From Lycocorax pyrrhopterus obiensis (lineage: Eukaryota; Chordata; Aves; Passeriformes; Paradisaeidae): a stretch of 64,000 bases of DNA. Every line of letters starts with the position of its first letter. Positions within the stretch are counted from its first letter, which is position 1. The stretch lies in assembly GCA_014706295.1 (NCBI GenBank), contig JACSVZ010000004.1, positions 6,931,465 to 6,995,464 of the forward strand, read 5' to 3'. Positions 36,371-49,259 of the stretch are shown piece after piece. A model generated the notes under the pieces. It was not told the origin of the DNA and searched no databases. It saw nothing but the letters and a program-made list of their open reading frames with translations. The position numbers were made by a program, and so were the translations under genes.

Positions 36371-39215
36371 GCAGTAGGATTGCTACCTCTGAGGTTAGAA
36401 AAAATAGAAAAGACAAAAAAAAGGAAGAAAAGAGGTAAAAAGAAAAGATACATGCAACAAATATGTGAAAATGCATTTCCCCAGAGAGCAAAAAAAATAA
36501 GGACCTGTTAGAAGTTCCATCCAAGGCTGAACTGCATAGAGGTCATGACAACCTTCTGACCACGTGGAGAACCAATGAGCTGAACAGGCTGGTATCTGAA
36601 ATAACCAAAATGTTTTACCATGAGAAGATATAAAAATCTGAGTTATTATGATTATTTCATTTTTTTTATATGGAGAAGAATTCTTTTTCCTCCTGCCACT
36701 CCAGTTTAACCAAGTGACTTTAAGATGTCTTTATACAAATTATTTGACAATCATTCCTTCTTCCAAGGAAGTTTCCATAGACTTTTCCCAATCAACATTT
36801 GCACTATCCCCAGTGATCTGCAGTTTAATATCTGTATTTCCAGACCCTCCCTTGGCTGGAATTGGTCCAAAATCCTGGGAGATTTCTGGGCTCAGCGACA
36901 GGACAATCCAGAGCCATGAAAAGTCCAGGGTTGACTTCATTATCAGAAAAGCAAATCCAAGAGAGGTGTTTCACTTCACCTCTTTATTTTGCTTTTTATT
37001 TCAAATTTCAAAACAGGTCTGCCCAGCCAGGAAATGTCACCTTTCTAGATGAATTTCTCTCTCCAAAAACCAAGCTCTGCTCCAGTTACATTTTCAACAA
37101 AATTGACTGGATTTAAGATAAAGCTAGCCCATTTCTGACCAGATTTCCACATTTTGCAAGCACAAAGGATTTTCCATATGTTTGAATATGATTTTAAAAT
37201 GGCATGCACACATTTTTCCATAAGAGAATTCTACCAAAAAGTGACTAACTACAATCTGAAGCATGCCAAGTCATGTGGCATTACACAAAAATGAACCTGT
37301 GGGTATTTTTAAATGATCCTCACAAAAAGAAAAAAAAAAAATAGAAAATTCCCAGTTCTTGTATCTTCAATATTTTTAAAATACTTGTTATTATTAAAAC
37401 AGTCCAAAAAAAAAAATCAAGGAGACAGATTCCTATTTCTTCATGACACTCATTAATCCATTTATAGTGCTCCTTTGCTAGCAACATGACCACAGAGCTA
37501 CTGAAAAACAGCAGGAAAATTAAAACTGGCGAAGAGAGGTCAAGCCTACCTGCACAGCAAAAAAACCCCAACAGAATAGGCTGAAACAGTGGTAATGCAG
37601 TACAAGTTTTCTGGAAATTCAGGAGCTGCTCAGAGCTGTCTATGTGATCAGCTTCCATTTAATAAATTTATTTGTAGCTGCTACTTTTTAAATAATTGCA
37701 TTTTTTCTCTTTTGGACAGAAGCAGTGGTTACCACTGTGGTCACTGGACACACACTTGAGGAACGTTAAAAGGACCTTGCATGAGGTTCTTCAGCAGTGC
37801 AAAACTTCATGGGGAGAATAAACTGCAGAAAATCCAGTCCTGCCACAAAAGTTTGCCTAATTTATCTGGTTTTTTCCTAGAAAACAACTTTCATTTTCAG
37901 CCTTGCCGTGGCTGCAGTGAGGACTTTCAGGGCAGAAGGCTTGGAGCTACAAACCCTTTCCTTTTGAGTGGCGTTGAGGATGTTTATTTGAGGAAACTAT
38001 TAGTATTCCTAAACCCACAATGGATTATACCAGAGCAGGAGACAACAACTCTGCCTTGATGAATTCACACCTATCTCCACTTGCATTCTCAGGAAAGACT
38101 TGATGTTTAGACCTAAGCAAAAGGATCGTATTGCTGCATAGAACTAGAAGAGATTTACCAAAATTCTGTGCTTTAAAAGAATAGCTTTCTGCTTTCTGCT
38201 GAGCTCCAGTTCTACAGCAGCAGGAACAGGCTGCACCCTTTGTAACAGTGGCACATGTCCCTCTTCCTGCATTGATCTTCCCACCACTAAAAGAGAAGTT
38301 TGTCTAAGCCTGGTAACAATTAAAAAAACAAACAAACCGACCAACCCTCTGCTCAGCGCCACTCCAGCAGGAGTTTCTGGGCCAGGACTGAAATAAAGGG
38401 AAATAACGCCACGTGCAAACTCAGTCTGTGGAAAAGCAAAAAGTCTGCTGCTGTGACACCATGAAACATTCTCTTTACACAGGTTTTATGGGGCAGTTTA
38501 GTGCTGTGCTCCTGTTTGGGTTTTTTGTGTCCCCAGTCTTTCTTTGTCAGCGTTTATTTATTTAACTATAAAGTCTCCATTGAGGCTATGGTTTGTTTAC
38601 AAGTGGTTCCCAGCCCAGAAAGCAATTAAATATCACATTTACTAAAGCTGAGTAATGCTGTAAGGGTCAACCACAGTGACACCAGAGCAAAGCCGGGTGG
38701 CCACTGTGGATGTCACCACTGTGTGTGCCCACCCTTTCAGAGGCATGGCCAGGACAGGGCACGGAAAAGTGCCCATTTCCTGGAGACAGCCCTGCTGAGG
38801 GCAGGTCCTGTTTGCTCATCGTAAAACCCGGTCATTAACCCAGTTCATCAGTAAGTACACTGACCCCTGGTCCAGTCCTGAGCACCTCACCAGACAAATC
38901 TGTTTGCCTTCAAGGTGAAGGAGAAACACACACACAGAAGAGAATTTTTTTTTTTTTAATAGCACTGCACATTACTGAGCAAATTGCCAACTTTATGCTT
39001 TACCAGACATGGGCACAGCAACTTAATCAAGGTCCAGATTTTCCTAAGCTCTAACTCTGAGCTCTTACTTCGGTGAATTTTAATTCTCAGCTCTAATGTT
39101 GCTCCTCAGTAACTGCTGGTTTTCTTTGTTTTTATTTTTGACATCTAAACGTCCTTGTTTCTGAGAAGGAGATGGAAATGGATGAAAAAAATTGAGAAGT
39201 GCAGTGAATGATTTC
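36371..39215. other. Unique noncoding sequence, no gene recognised
   Basis: No supported gene. A purine-rich stretch lies at 36390-36500. Short A runs lie at 37327-37341 and 37406-37417, and a T run at 38947-38958. Confidence 0.5.
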
Positions 39216-39219
39216 ACAT

Positions 39220-39560
39220 TCAAATAAAAGAGGTGCTGTACTTCAGGAAGTTATAAGCACCTGCAAACAGGAGTTTATAATGAAAATGCCTTTTCAACCA
39301 TAACTACAGCATTATAGTAGTAATGCTATAATACAATAAACTATCCTATTAAATCTAAAGAGTTAGATTTAATAAGACAGTGGTTGTATATTAAATAAAT
39401 GCCGAATTATTATTAAAAAATGTTTTTACTGAGGTTTAACAACTCTGTCTTATACTTGCTGCCTTATTACCCCCAAATAAAAAGCATGTACAAGAACATG
39501 TATTTAAACCATTGCGTAAAGCACACCAAAAATAAAGTTACAAATGGATTATTCAAATCT
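39220..39560. other. AT-rich block with nested inverted repeats, candidate regulatory element
   Basis: An AT-rich, non-repetitive block. It holds a perfect 12-bp inverted repeat with a 4-nt loop (39347-39358 and 39363-39374; arms TATTAAATCTAA / TTAGATTTAATA). About 30 bp upstream lies a smaller one, ATTATAG (39311-39317) with CTATAAT (39325-39332 region). The two together could form a cruciform-prone site or paired homeodomain-type sites. Function is inferred only. Confidence 0.4.
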
Positions 39561-40690
39561 GGAAGGAACCCAGCCTTTGAAAGGTAAAGTTCACAGCTTT
39601 GGGTTAACAAGAACAAAACAGTAGCTTAAGTGACAGAAATTTTATGGTACTACTGTAGCAAAATCCTTGAGGGCATTTGGGGCTGGGGGCTTTTGGTTGG
39701 TTTAGTTATTCGGGTTTAGGTTTGTAAATTCAAGTTAAATCGAGGTGGCTCAGGGAAGAGATTAACCTCAAGCTCTATTTCTGGCCAACAAGAGATGGAG
39801 GAAATGTTGCAGCAGGCAAGCAAAAATGCATTGTTGACAAATGACTCCATTTATAGTCCAGATTTCGGACACCTTGTCCTTAGTCACCAGTGACATCTAA
39901 TTTGTCCCTAAAAAAACTAGCCCTTACATCTTTGTTACTCTAGGCTTTAGGTTAAGATGTGTGGATGTCCCTCATAAATCTGATCTCCTATAGGGCCTGT
40001 CTCTTTCCAGTAGCTTCCCAGTTGAGGGAAAAAAACAACAACAAAACCCAAACCCCACCACTACCCATTCTTTTCCTTCCTGTTCCAAAGACCTCATCAA
40101 GAATAAAGAAATTGTCCTAAATTTAGACATGGTAATCCCACGGTGTTTGTGTGAAATAGGTTAGTCAGACTGAGAACAAAAGGGAGGGAGCAGAAAGCTA
40201 TAAAAAGCAAATGAAGGAGAGAAAAAAAATATATCTACTGTACTTCACTAGCCAGAATCACTGTGGGTATACACCATACAGGGACATCCGTCAGCACCAA
40301 TCAATACGTGTGGTGTTAGTCATGGATGATAAATTTGAAAGGGATTATAACTGTAAACAGTGATCAATAGAGACTTGCTGGAGGAGACAGAGAGGAAAAA
40401 ACAACCTTAAAATGTTACACGGTTAATAAAGTAAGGGGTCAGTCTTAAACAAAACTCCAGTGAGACCCACTTATTTCAGAGCTATTCGTACAAGGAGGGG
40501 GGGGAAAAAGCCCTACCGATTTTCATAAAGCAATTGCTACTAAAAGGGCACATTATTAATTTACAGCATATTTGCTGATCCCTCTGTTTCGAAGTCACAT
40601 CCTCCATTAATGTTTGGTTGGAGATGTTTTTCTGGATATAAGCTGGCATCCCCCAGACCCCCAGAGAGAAGCTTGCTTTCCTCCTTGCTC
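39561..40690. other. Unique noncoding sequence
   Basis: No gene or repeat recognised. A G run of about 9 lies near 40497-40505. Confidence 0.5.
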
Positions 40691-40692
40691 TG

Positions 40693-40719
40693 CCCCCCTC
40701 CTTCCCCTCCCCTCTCCCC
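40693..40719 (-). other. G-quadruplex-capable tract (minus strand)
   Basis: C runs of 6, 4, 4 and 4 bases with spacers of 5, 1 and 3 bases give a canonical four-G-run pattern on the minus strand. Confidence 0.75.
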
Positions 40720-40947
40720 TACCACTGACTTCACTATGGGCACATGAGTGATCAGAGCATTCACAACGGTGACATTCCCCTCCACAAACAAATTCATCCA
40801 GGGCTTCAAGTAAAAAATGCAGAGAGCCTGTGCTGTTCACCCACAGATGAATGGAACTATCCATCTTGTCACCAGGGGTCGTAGCAAGAGGTTACTGCGA
40901 GTATATACCTTGGCTTCTGTGCTGACGTTTGCAAGCAGCTCCCTTGC

Positions 40948-40975
40948 AAAAAATAAAATAAAATAAAATAAAAAA
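40948..40975 (+). repeat. (AAAAT)n microsatellite
   Basis: About five units of AAAAT/AAATA, slightly imperfect at the ends. Confidence 0.85.
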
Positions 40976-43900
40976 TCCTGCCATATCAAGCACTTATCCA
41001 GTCCCTCTAGAACCCTTCTCAGATCATGTCTTTCCACACCTTTGGAGTCACAGCTCCAGGCTTGACATATATATTTTTTTTCTGCTGACCTTTTAGCGTC
41101 CTTTCTGCCACAGTGTGTAAACCATAAGCTGATATATGAAGGCAATTTTTAGTGGTGCCACTTGTATCTGAGTGATTGCACACGCTTTACGTTTCTGGCC
41201 TGCCACCCTTCCACCTTTTGAAGATCTCTCTATTTCTTTTAAAGGAACTGCAACAGAGGTGAAAGGAAGTTTAACTGCTTCAAGACTTTGATGGCCCAAG
41301 AGCACCTGTTTTGGGTTTTCAAGAAGATACGCTGCAGATTGGCTGACCAGTGCTTATGCTCAAACACTAAATCTTTCTTTCCTTGTATATAGACCTGCAG
41401 GGGTTGAAGGAGGGGAAAGGAAAGGCTGTGTAAAGCATTTTCCCAAATTTAAGCTGGCAGAGATCAGTGAGCACAGCGGGGCAGCTTTGCAAATATGTTA
41501 CCAATAAGCTCCAAAGATCTGGAGTTGCAGCCATGGGGACCGCAACTTACAGAGCACGGGCCTCTGAAGATTTTCATCGCGGGAGCAGGGGGATGCCAAA
41601 TCTTCCTCTGGGAAGATTTGCAGCAGACGGTTTCATGGAGTAATTTTTTTGTTGCCTGTCTGCCTCGTCCTGTCCCGGTCACAGCACTGGAGGCGAATCG
41701 CTCAGGAGGACACAAACGACAAGGTGGCATCAGCCATTCCTTACGGACTTGCAGCACGCCAGAGTGGTAAAATCCCATGCAGCCACAGGGACACACACAC
41801 AGAGGCATTATAGTATTGCAACAGTCCCTTCCTAATTCCCTGGACAACTAGAAAAGCACAAGCAACAGAGTAGCAAGCCAAAGAGGACCAGCTTAAGGCC
41901 AAGACGACCCTCTCCAGGATCACCGCCACCTCCTCTCAAGCAACAGAGGCACCACCCTGCAAATGTGGAACCTCAAAACCACACAGCATCCCAAAACAGG
42001 GTCACAATCTCAAGTGAAAGGATGGATGTGCTTCAGAGTCTGCAGAGTCCTTGTCACCAGCTACAGCTGCATGAACAGAGGAGTTGACTGCAGCTACTGT
42101 GAACTCCTTTGATCCCAAATCAACAGCAGAACTAAGAAAAGTCCATTTTTTATCCTCACATCTCCTGCTCAAGAAATGGTTACCAGGTGGGAGAAGGAAG
42201 AAGAAGCTGATCTGCCAAGGGATGATTGCAGAGAAAGTATTTGGGAAGTCTAAGGAAAAGTGTAACTCAGGAGAGATGAAGGAGATTTGGAGAAGAGATG
42301 AAGATGGTAGCACCAAAGGGATGTTGAGACTTTGGGAGGGCAACACAAAGGAACAGGAGTAGAGAAAGTGAAGAATGAGTTAGTAAGAGAAGGAGAAGGG
42401 TCCAAAAAAAAGGGTTGAAAATTGTTATGAGGGAGTATTTCCAACAGACCCAACCCAGAGCCTTGTCCCAATCACCTGAACACACTATGCCTGTAAAGCA
42501 GGGAGGACTGGGTGCAGGATAAAGGTACAGAGTAATTGCCAAAAATCTATTACTTTTCAGCAGCAGAAGCAGAGGACCACATGGCTGCCTCCAAGTGGGG
42601 ATGGGAGGTTTCCAACCTAGCAAGTTGCTGCGTAGTTGCCATGGGCACAATTTGTGCTCAAGCTGTGCTCAGAGGCCAGGATTTGGCTTGGAGCCCCTGG
42701 GTTAAACATTACCTTTACAACGCTGTGCGGCGCCTTTCCTGGGCAGGGGGGTGAGGGAACAAAATTCCGAGGGACTGCCTGATTGGTCACCAGCAGAGAC
42801 CCCCTTGAGTGCTTGTGTGGCACGTCACATGTGTCACACATGCCAGAGTAAGGAAGGGAAGAGACAGCACCAGGCAGAGAACCGACAAAAAGCTTTGACT
42901 CTGTCCTCCTTGGGTCTGATCCAAAGTGTGCTTTCATCACACAGTCATTGATTTAAGAGTCGGAATGAGCCCTTTCTTCCAATGGGAGCTGGATTCCCAG
43001 CTGCCGTTTTTTCAAATGCTGGCCTGGGCATAAAGAGAGTATAAATAATTTTCGTTTCAAACAGGGCTGCAATTGTCCTGTATTTTAATGCCGGACACTA
43101 GGAGTAGCCTCTTCCGTGTCACACTGGGAAACATCACCCACCCCACCTCACCTCCGAGGGCCCTTCCTCCCCCTCCGAGGCATCCCCAGTACAGCCCGGG
43201 TTAGCAAAGGGGCAAAGCCCTGGGGGCCAGGCAGGCATAAAGCTGCGGTTCCTGTGGAAGGCTGTAGACTCGCACTAGTGGTCTAGTGACCCTGATGATA
43301 TTGATGACAATTAGTAGACAGAGATTAAAATGGAAATGAGGGAAGGATTCGTCTGTCACTTTATCCATCAGCTGTAGCTTGCCCCAGGCAACAGACACAC
43401 ACTGGGCTTTTTGTTTTGTTGTTATTCCCTTGTTCAGCTCAGTTAGTTTCAGCGGTTTGCTTAGTTATTACTAATTTTTTCTTAAAACTGCTATAAAAAG
43501 GGGTTTTTGTCAAATATCGGCCACTGACAACTCACGGCACCAAGCATGCAAACCATCCCTGGATGTGCCTGCTCTTACTGCCTGCCTGATGCTGCGGGTG
43601 TTGAAGAGCTCTGCATTCTTCTGCCTATTTCAGTAGTTTCTTTTTCTTTTGTTATTTTAATACCTGGGAAAGCAATTGAACTGCTGGGCTAGAACCTGAA
43701 GGTCTCTGTTTAACTACAGCCAAGGCAATGGCAGTACTAAGTTATTGTGTGGCTGTGACATTCAGGCTGGATGTCACTTGATGGGGAGGAGCAGTCAGTG
43801 CGATGTGTCCCCTCTGAGAAACCTGTCCCATCCACCCTTCTTCTCCCAAGACTGTAAATTGCCATTTCCTGAGATTGGAAGACACATCCCCTGAATTTTT

Positions 43901-46900
43901 CCTGAGATTACAACTCACGTATTCATCTTGAGGGACCCAGGGAGGTTTTGCTTAATCCTAAAATGTCATAACTTGGGAGACAGAGAATTCTTGTGCAGCC
44001 GTTAGAAAATTCTAGCCCACAATTACCAGACCATTTTGGTTCAGTAGTCCATCCAAAAGGAAAAAAACAAAAGAAAAATATCATTAAAACATGCTCCTGA
44101 AGCTCTTCCGTGGTCTGCAACATGGATCTGTCCTGATGGCGCCAACACTTCCACCCCACTTTCTTGTCCTCTCTTGTATTTCCCCTGACAGAATCTATCT
44201 CCAGGATGCAACTTTGCTACTTTTATTAACAACACCCCATTCCAGCGTTGTGTATATACTACATTTGATAAATAACGAGCAACAACACAGACAGAGAGCC
44301 ACCCTCCCCCTGAAAAAAAGCAGATTCAGTATTCATAAAGTATTAGAGACCAGGCTCACATCTGCCACGGTCTTTTCACGGCTTCTGCTGTCACCAGCTC
44401 TGCTGATTTGCTCCCGGGAAAAGCCTGGGCACAGACATGGCAGGAGCCAAGGAGCAGAGCTCAGGTCCCCCCCTCCCCACACACACAGACACACTCTCCA
44501 GGTTCCCATGGGACAGACACAAATAAATAGAAAAGATGCCTCTGCTGCCATCGGGGCACTGGCACAGAGAGAGCTCCTTCCACTTAGCACAGTCAGAGCA
44601 ATTAAGGGCTCGCTCCTTAAGCTTAAAAAGTCCATGCTGTGGTCCTGATCCTGCAATGAGATGGATGGATGGTTGTCATTCACGCAATTTCACTGTAGGT
44701 CTTAAAAGAAATTGTTGGAAATCTGCGATTTCCCAATGGGAATGCAATCACTGTTATGGGCTGAAATCTTGCTGGAAAGAGGGGCTGGGGCAAGGCAGCA
44801 GGTATTCTGCTACACCACGAGAGGAGTAGGGAACGATTTCTACCTCCATCCACACATTTCCCAGCTGGGACTAAACCTGAACAACCTGATTTATTGCACC
44901 TGCTTTTCACGTGGTTAGCTGCAAATGTTTCTCAGGTTTCTACTGCTGTTGATGGACTACTGACTAATCAAAAAGTCAGGAGTGCAAATTTGCAGTACTG
45001 GCTGCTAGCCAGTTTGCCCATAAAAGGTTTCCAAATGGTCACTGAGCCCTTAACCCTGATGAAAACAGCAACAAAGACACTGCCCCAAGCTCCTGCTCCT
45101 GCCACAGTCTCCCTCTCGCTTTGTTGCATGCAAACATCATTGGGTTGGGGTTTGTTTTTTTTTTAAAAAAAAAGAGTACAATTCCAGAACATGCAGCAGA
45201 CAGGCCTTTCTACTCATTAAAAGCTACATGTGGGTGTGAATTATTTTATATCCTCCTCAGAAATTATCAGACCACCTCAGAAAATGATTAGTTTTCACAT
45301 AAGGTGCCAGATCCTCTGGTCCATTTAGGCTGCTTTATGCCACTTTGATGGCTCAGCTCAGCCCTAAATAAAACAGGCTTAATTATCCTTAGGATTTCTC
45401 CTGCCTTGGGAAATCTCCAGGTAATGTGGAAATGCCACAGGGACTCCTACACCACCACAGCTATTAGCGGCGGCGAGCAGTGGCGGGGATATCCCCACGC
45501 CCCATTGATTTCCTGCTGCCGTGGCTGTGGGCATCTGGCACAGATGAGGGCCACCCTTGGGCTAATGCTGTTTATGCCAAGGAAAAGCCTGAGAGTGGGA
45601 CGGCCCCAGGACCACTGCTTGAAAATAACCTTGTGAGGCTGAGCCTAAATCAAACATGAAACACTTATGGCTTGGTTGGAATGCCCCACTCCAAAAGTCT
45701 GTGGCTCGTGGGAGAAAAGGGGCTCGTGGCTTTGGAAAACGTCTCCCCTAGTTTTCCAAAGCCTTCACTCTTGCAGGAATACAAGGGACACAGAGATATC
45801 CTCAGCCTCAGAACAATCATCTTTTTCTCAGAAAATGACCCATGCCTGCCACTGTCACCCTGAGCAGTCCCACTCCAAAGGGATGCCAAGCCCAGGGTGC
45901 TCCTCTTACACAGAGGCTGCACTGGAGGACTCCCCTGGCCGAATAAGCCAGGCAGTGGGGGCTCCCCTGCAGACGCAGCAGACAAAAACAGAGTCTTTCA
46001 GGGCAAATTTCAGCTCACCCTAAAGATGATGCCTAGAGGTGGCCAGCAGAAACACCATCACACGCAGAAGTGGGTGACCAGCTCACAGGTTTATGTTGTA
46101 GCCACTCATGTCTCCTCCTGGTATTTGGGGTAGGATGGGTGGGTTTGCAGGTCTGTCACCTATGTACATGACAAAGACACACAAAGACAGGGGATGGACT
46201 TATACAGGGGCACTGAACACAGCACAAAGAATGGGGCCACATCTCCTTGGCAGAAACCCACAGCCTCTTCCCACCACATACCCCAGGCAGTTCACTTCCA
46301 TCACGAAGCCAAAACAGGGTTATTTGGGAGCTCACATTTCACTCGCCTTTGTCTGTCTGCCTTCCTGAATCTGCAAACATCACTGCCGTAGAGCAGATCT
46401 GTGTCACATTCAGAAAGCTAGAATTTCTGCATCATGCTTAAAGGAAAGCTGAGATTTTGACAAAACTGATGGGCAAGCTCCCCTCGCACTAGAGAAAGTT
46501 TCTTATGCACCACGGGCGAGTGGGCGAGGGAATTTGTTGAGACCTGTCGTAGCACCAACAAGAACTAAAAAATCTTGCAGCAGCTACTGCCATCTGAGCC
46601 TGTCAAATTCCACTGCAAACAATATGTCACTCTGCTGGGGAGGCGGCGAACAATCTGAGGGTGAGAAAAAGGGACGTCTGAAGTATCCAAAAAACTCACT
46701 CCAAAGGTTTTTTAAAAGAAGAGAGCCCATCCATGCACACGCACACACACGCGGTGCCTCTGGCCAACAGGCATTCGCCGGAGAACTGCAGCTTCCATGT
46801 TTTCATCAGTTTTTAAAGTATTCCCCGAGCCCCTTGGTTCCAGTAGGATAATGTCAATTCTGGCACATCTTTCTTAAATTCACGGCCAGAGAGCACAAAT

Positions 46901-48095
46901 ACTGCTGGAGTAGCAGGCTGCAAAAGCTGTCTACCTTTCTGCCAATGTGCAGGATAACAGGCCCTAAAAGGACCAGGCCCTTTTTTGACCAAACACTGGT
47001 TTAACCAGGTTCTGAATTGTACACTGGCAGAGGTAATTCCATTTGCTTTGCTCCCTCCGGGGCACCTGGAGAGTTTAAAAACAGTTGAGAACAGGGAGGA
47101 ATGGGAACATCAGAGCGCCAGGCAATGGCCCCATGCTCCAGGAGCATCTTCCTCTTCTTTCAAACTCTTTCTCCCTCAGAGCTGCACGTGTCGTCTTCCA
47201 CACTTCTTTGCTTCCCCACCATATGCAGTATTCCCAACAAGTAAACCTTCTCCTCTGGAGGTACCCAGGAACGATGCCAGGGCTGCACAGGAGAGCAGGG
47301 AAGCCCCCTTGCACTGGCCTCTCACCAAGGGATTATTAGCCAGCAGGACTTTCAAAGCTTTTCCACTCTTTCCAGGCTGAGTGTTAATGGTTTTCCATTA
47401 ACTGGGTTTTAATATCCCAATGCTTTTTACTGCATCAGAGCCTTGCAAAAGATACCGTGGTAAAGGATGTATTTTGGAACATATTCCCAAGAAACACAAA
47501 GCTGACAGTTCCCATCTGCTTTACGAATTGGCCCTTCCAGCAAAGGAAAATCCACAGGCAAAGGAATACGGCTTCTGACTTAAGTGCAGTGCTCTATATA
47601 AAATTTAGGGGGAGGAGGGTGATATCCCTCCCATGATATCTATTAACATTGTCTCTAGGAAGGAAGAGGCAAGCAACACAATCATACAAAGCTTTGCTAC
47701 AGTGAGAGTGAAATATCCTGGAAAACATGCATTGAATTAAAACCTGAAAGCCTAAGAAGAAAACAGAAATTAGAAACCTGTGTCCATTGAAAAACAGACT
47801 AGAAACAAAACAGATCAACAACTCACAGAGCAAAACAGCATACAAATTGGAACAATCAATATGAATAACAAGAAAACCAAAGCTGAGGATCAAAACCTAA
47901 AGCACACTTGCTAAGTCTGAAATAACCACATTTCTCTCTGAAATGCAAGGCCAAAGCTGCTTCTTAAGGACCAATCATTGATGTTAATTACCTGCACAGG
48001 TTTGGAGAGTGAAAGCAGAAACCTCAAGTTCTTTCAAGGGAGATAGAGAGTGGAAAAGGACGTATTTTCTTCGGTGTGCCAAAGCAAGGGCTTTT
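40976..48095. other. Unique noncoding sequence, no gene recognised
   Basis: About 7 kb with no supported gene. A purine-rich stretch lies at 42180-42420. The 185-codon frame at 44091-44648 (plus) has no recognisable domain and overlaps frames in other phases. Short tracts include C-rich/CA sequence at 44466-44492 and a T10A9 tract near 45153-45172. Confidence 0.5.
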
Positions 48096-48098
48096 CTT

Positions 48099-48137
48099 CC
48101 CCCGACCCCCTCCAGCCCCCCTCCCCCCCCCTTCCCC
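48099..48137 (-). other. C-rich tract, strong G-quadruplex potential on the minus strand
   Basis: Five C runs of 5, 5, 6, 9 and 4 bases with spacers of 2, 4, 1 and 2 bases. On the minus strand this gives more than four G runs with short loops, the strongest such tract in the window. Confidence 0.8.
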
Positions 48138-49213
48138 AACAATTGTTTCATAACCACAAATATAGCCAAAACCAACTCCCAACTCCCCAGGAAAATACCC
48201 GAGTTGAAGTACTGACTTCGCAGAATAAACTCACTTAAAAATTACACATTTGAAAATTAGAAGAAACCTCCTGAAAACATTCAGCTAATGAAACCAAAGC
48301 TTTTGTTATGAACACTCTGTGTCTGAGCAGACCAGGCCTTCCTAGTCTGTAACAAGATTCCCAATTTCTCAGACAAGCACAAAACCACCTTCAGTGTCGC
48401 CTATTTTAGTCGCAGGAGCACCTCTCCTCCCTTGTCAGGTACCATCTCACAGCCCCGTGGAGTCTTGTTAACTTTCTACCTTTTGTGCTTCTCACTGTTC
48501 AAAGATTTCTAAAAACTGCACACAAGAAAGAATTGCAGAGAAACTTGTCAAGGCCGGTCGGTCTAAAGCTGGACCTATCAACTGTGATTTGCTTTAGGAA
48601 CAAACACAAGCAATAGCCTCTTGCCCCTTTTCTCTGACTGTCAGCAAAGAAAGGGGAATCTCTGAAAACGATCTAAACCCCATTTTCCCGAGCACCAGTT
48701 AGCCCAAGAACGACTACATTGAACCTTCAATTTAATATCCCCAAAATTGCTATATTTTTCCTTGATTCATATAAATCTGATTTGTCCAGATATATTTCAG
48801 GTTTTCACAAGTCGATTGAGGTATGGTTTAAAAGAAATATGATCCTCTGCCTTTTCAAAGGGATGGATATTTTTACACCCAGATATATTCCCCGCAGCAC
48901 GGGTCCAAACACAATCATCACCTCGAAAGGGAAAGCAATGTGCCCAGGAGACGAGGAGAGGAGTGTACCTGGCTTCACAAGAATGTGCGAGCAGCACCCT
49001 GACAATAAAACCGGGTTTGCCCCCCGGGACTTCCTCAGCCAGTGGCGTGCGTGCCTCTGGCTGCAGCAGGACTCCCTCAGCAGAGGGATTACTGGTCACA
49101 CCTCTTCCCGCTGTGCCTAACCCTGGAGGCTTTGCCTGCAGGCATCACTGATGCAGACAAAGATTAAAAAACTATATAGGCAGGGACACAAAAAGAAAGG
49201 ATGAAAAGGAGGG
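48138..49213. other. Unique noncoding sequence
   Basis: No supported gene. The 133-codon frame at 48719-49120 (plus) has no recognised domain. Confidence 0.5.
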
Positions 49214-49250
49214 AAAAACAAACAAACAAACAAACAAAAAAAAAAAAAAA
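49214..49250 (+). repeat. (CAAA)n followed by poly(A)
   Basis: Four to five CAAA units run into about 15 A residues and then a short GA run (to about 49259). No LINE body is visible to the left, so it is called a simple repeat. Confidence 0.85.
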
Positions 49251-49259
49251 GAGAGAGAA

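Noticed and set aside
44091..44648. 185-codon open frame (plus) as a gene
   Set aside because: No recognisable domain, no splice or promoter context and competing frames on both strands over the same bases.
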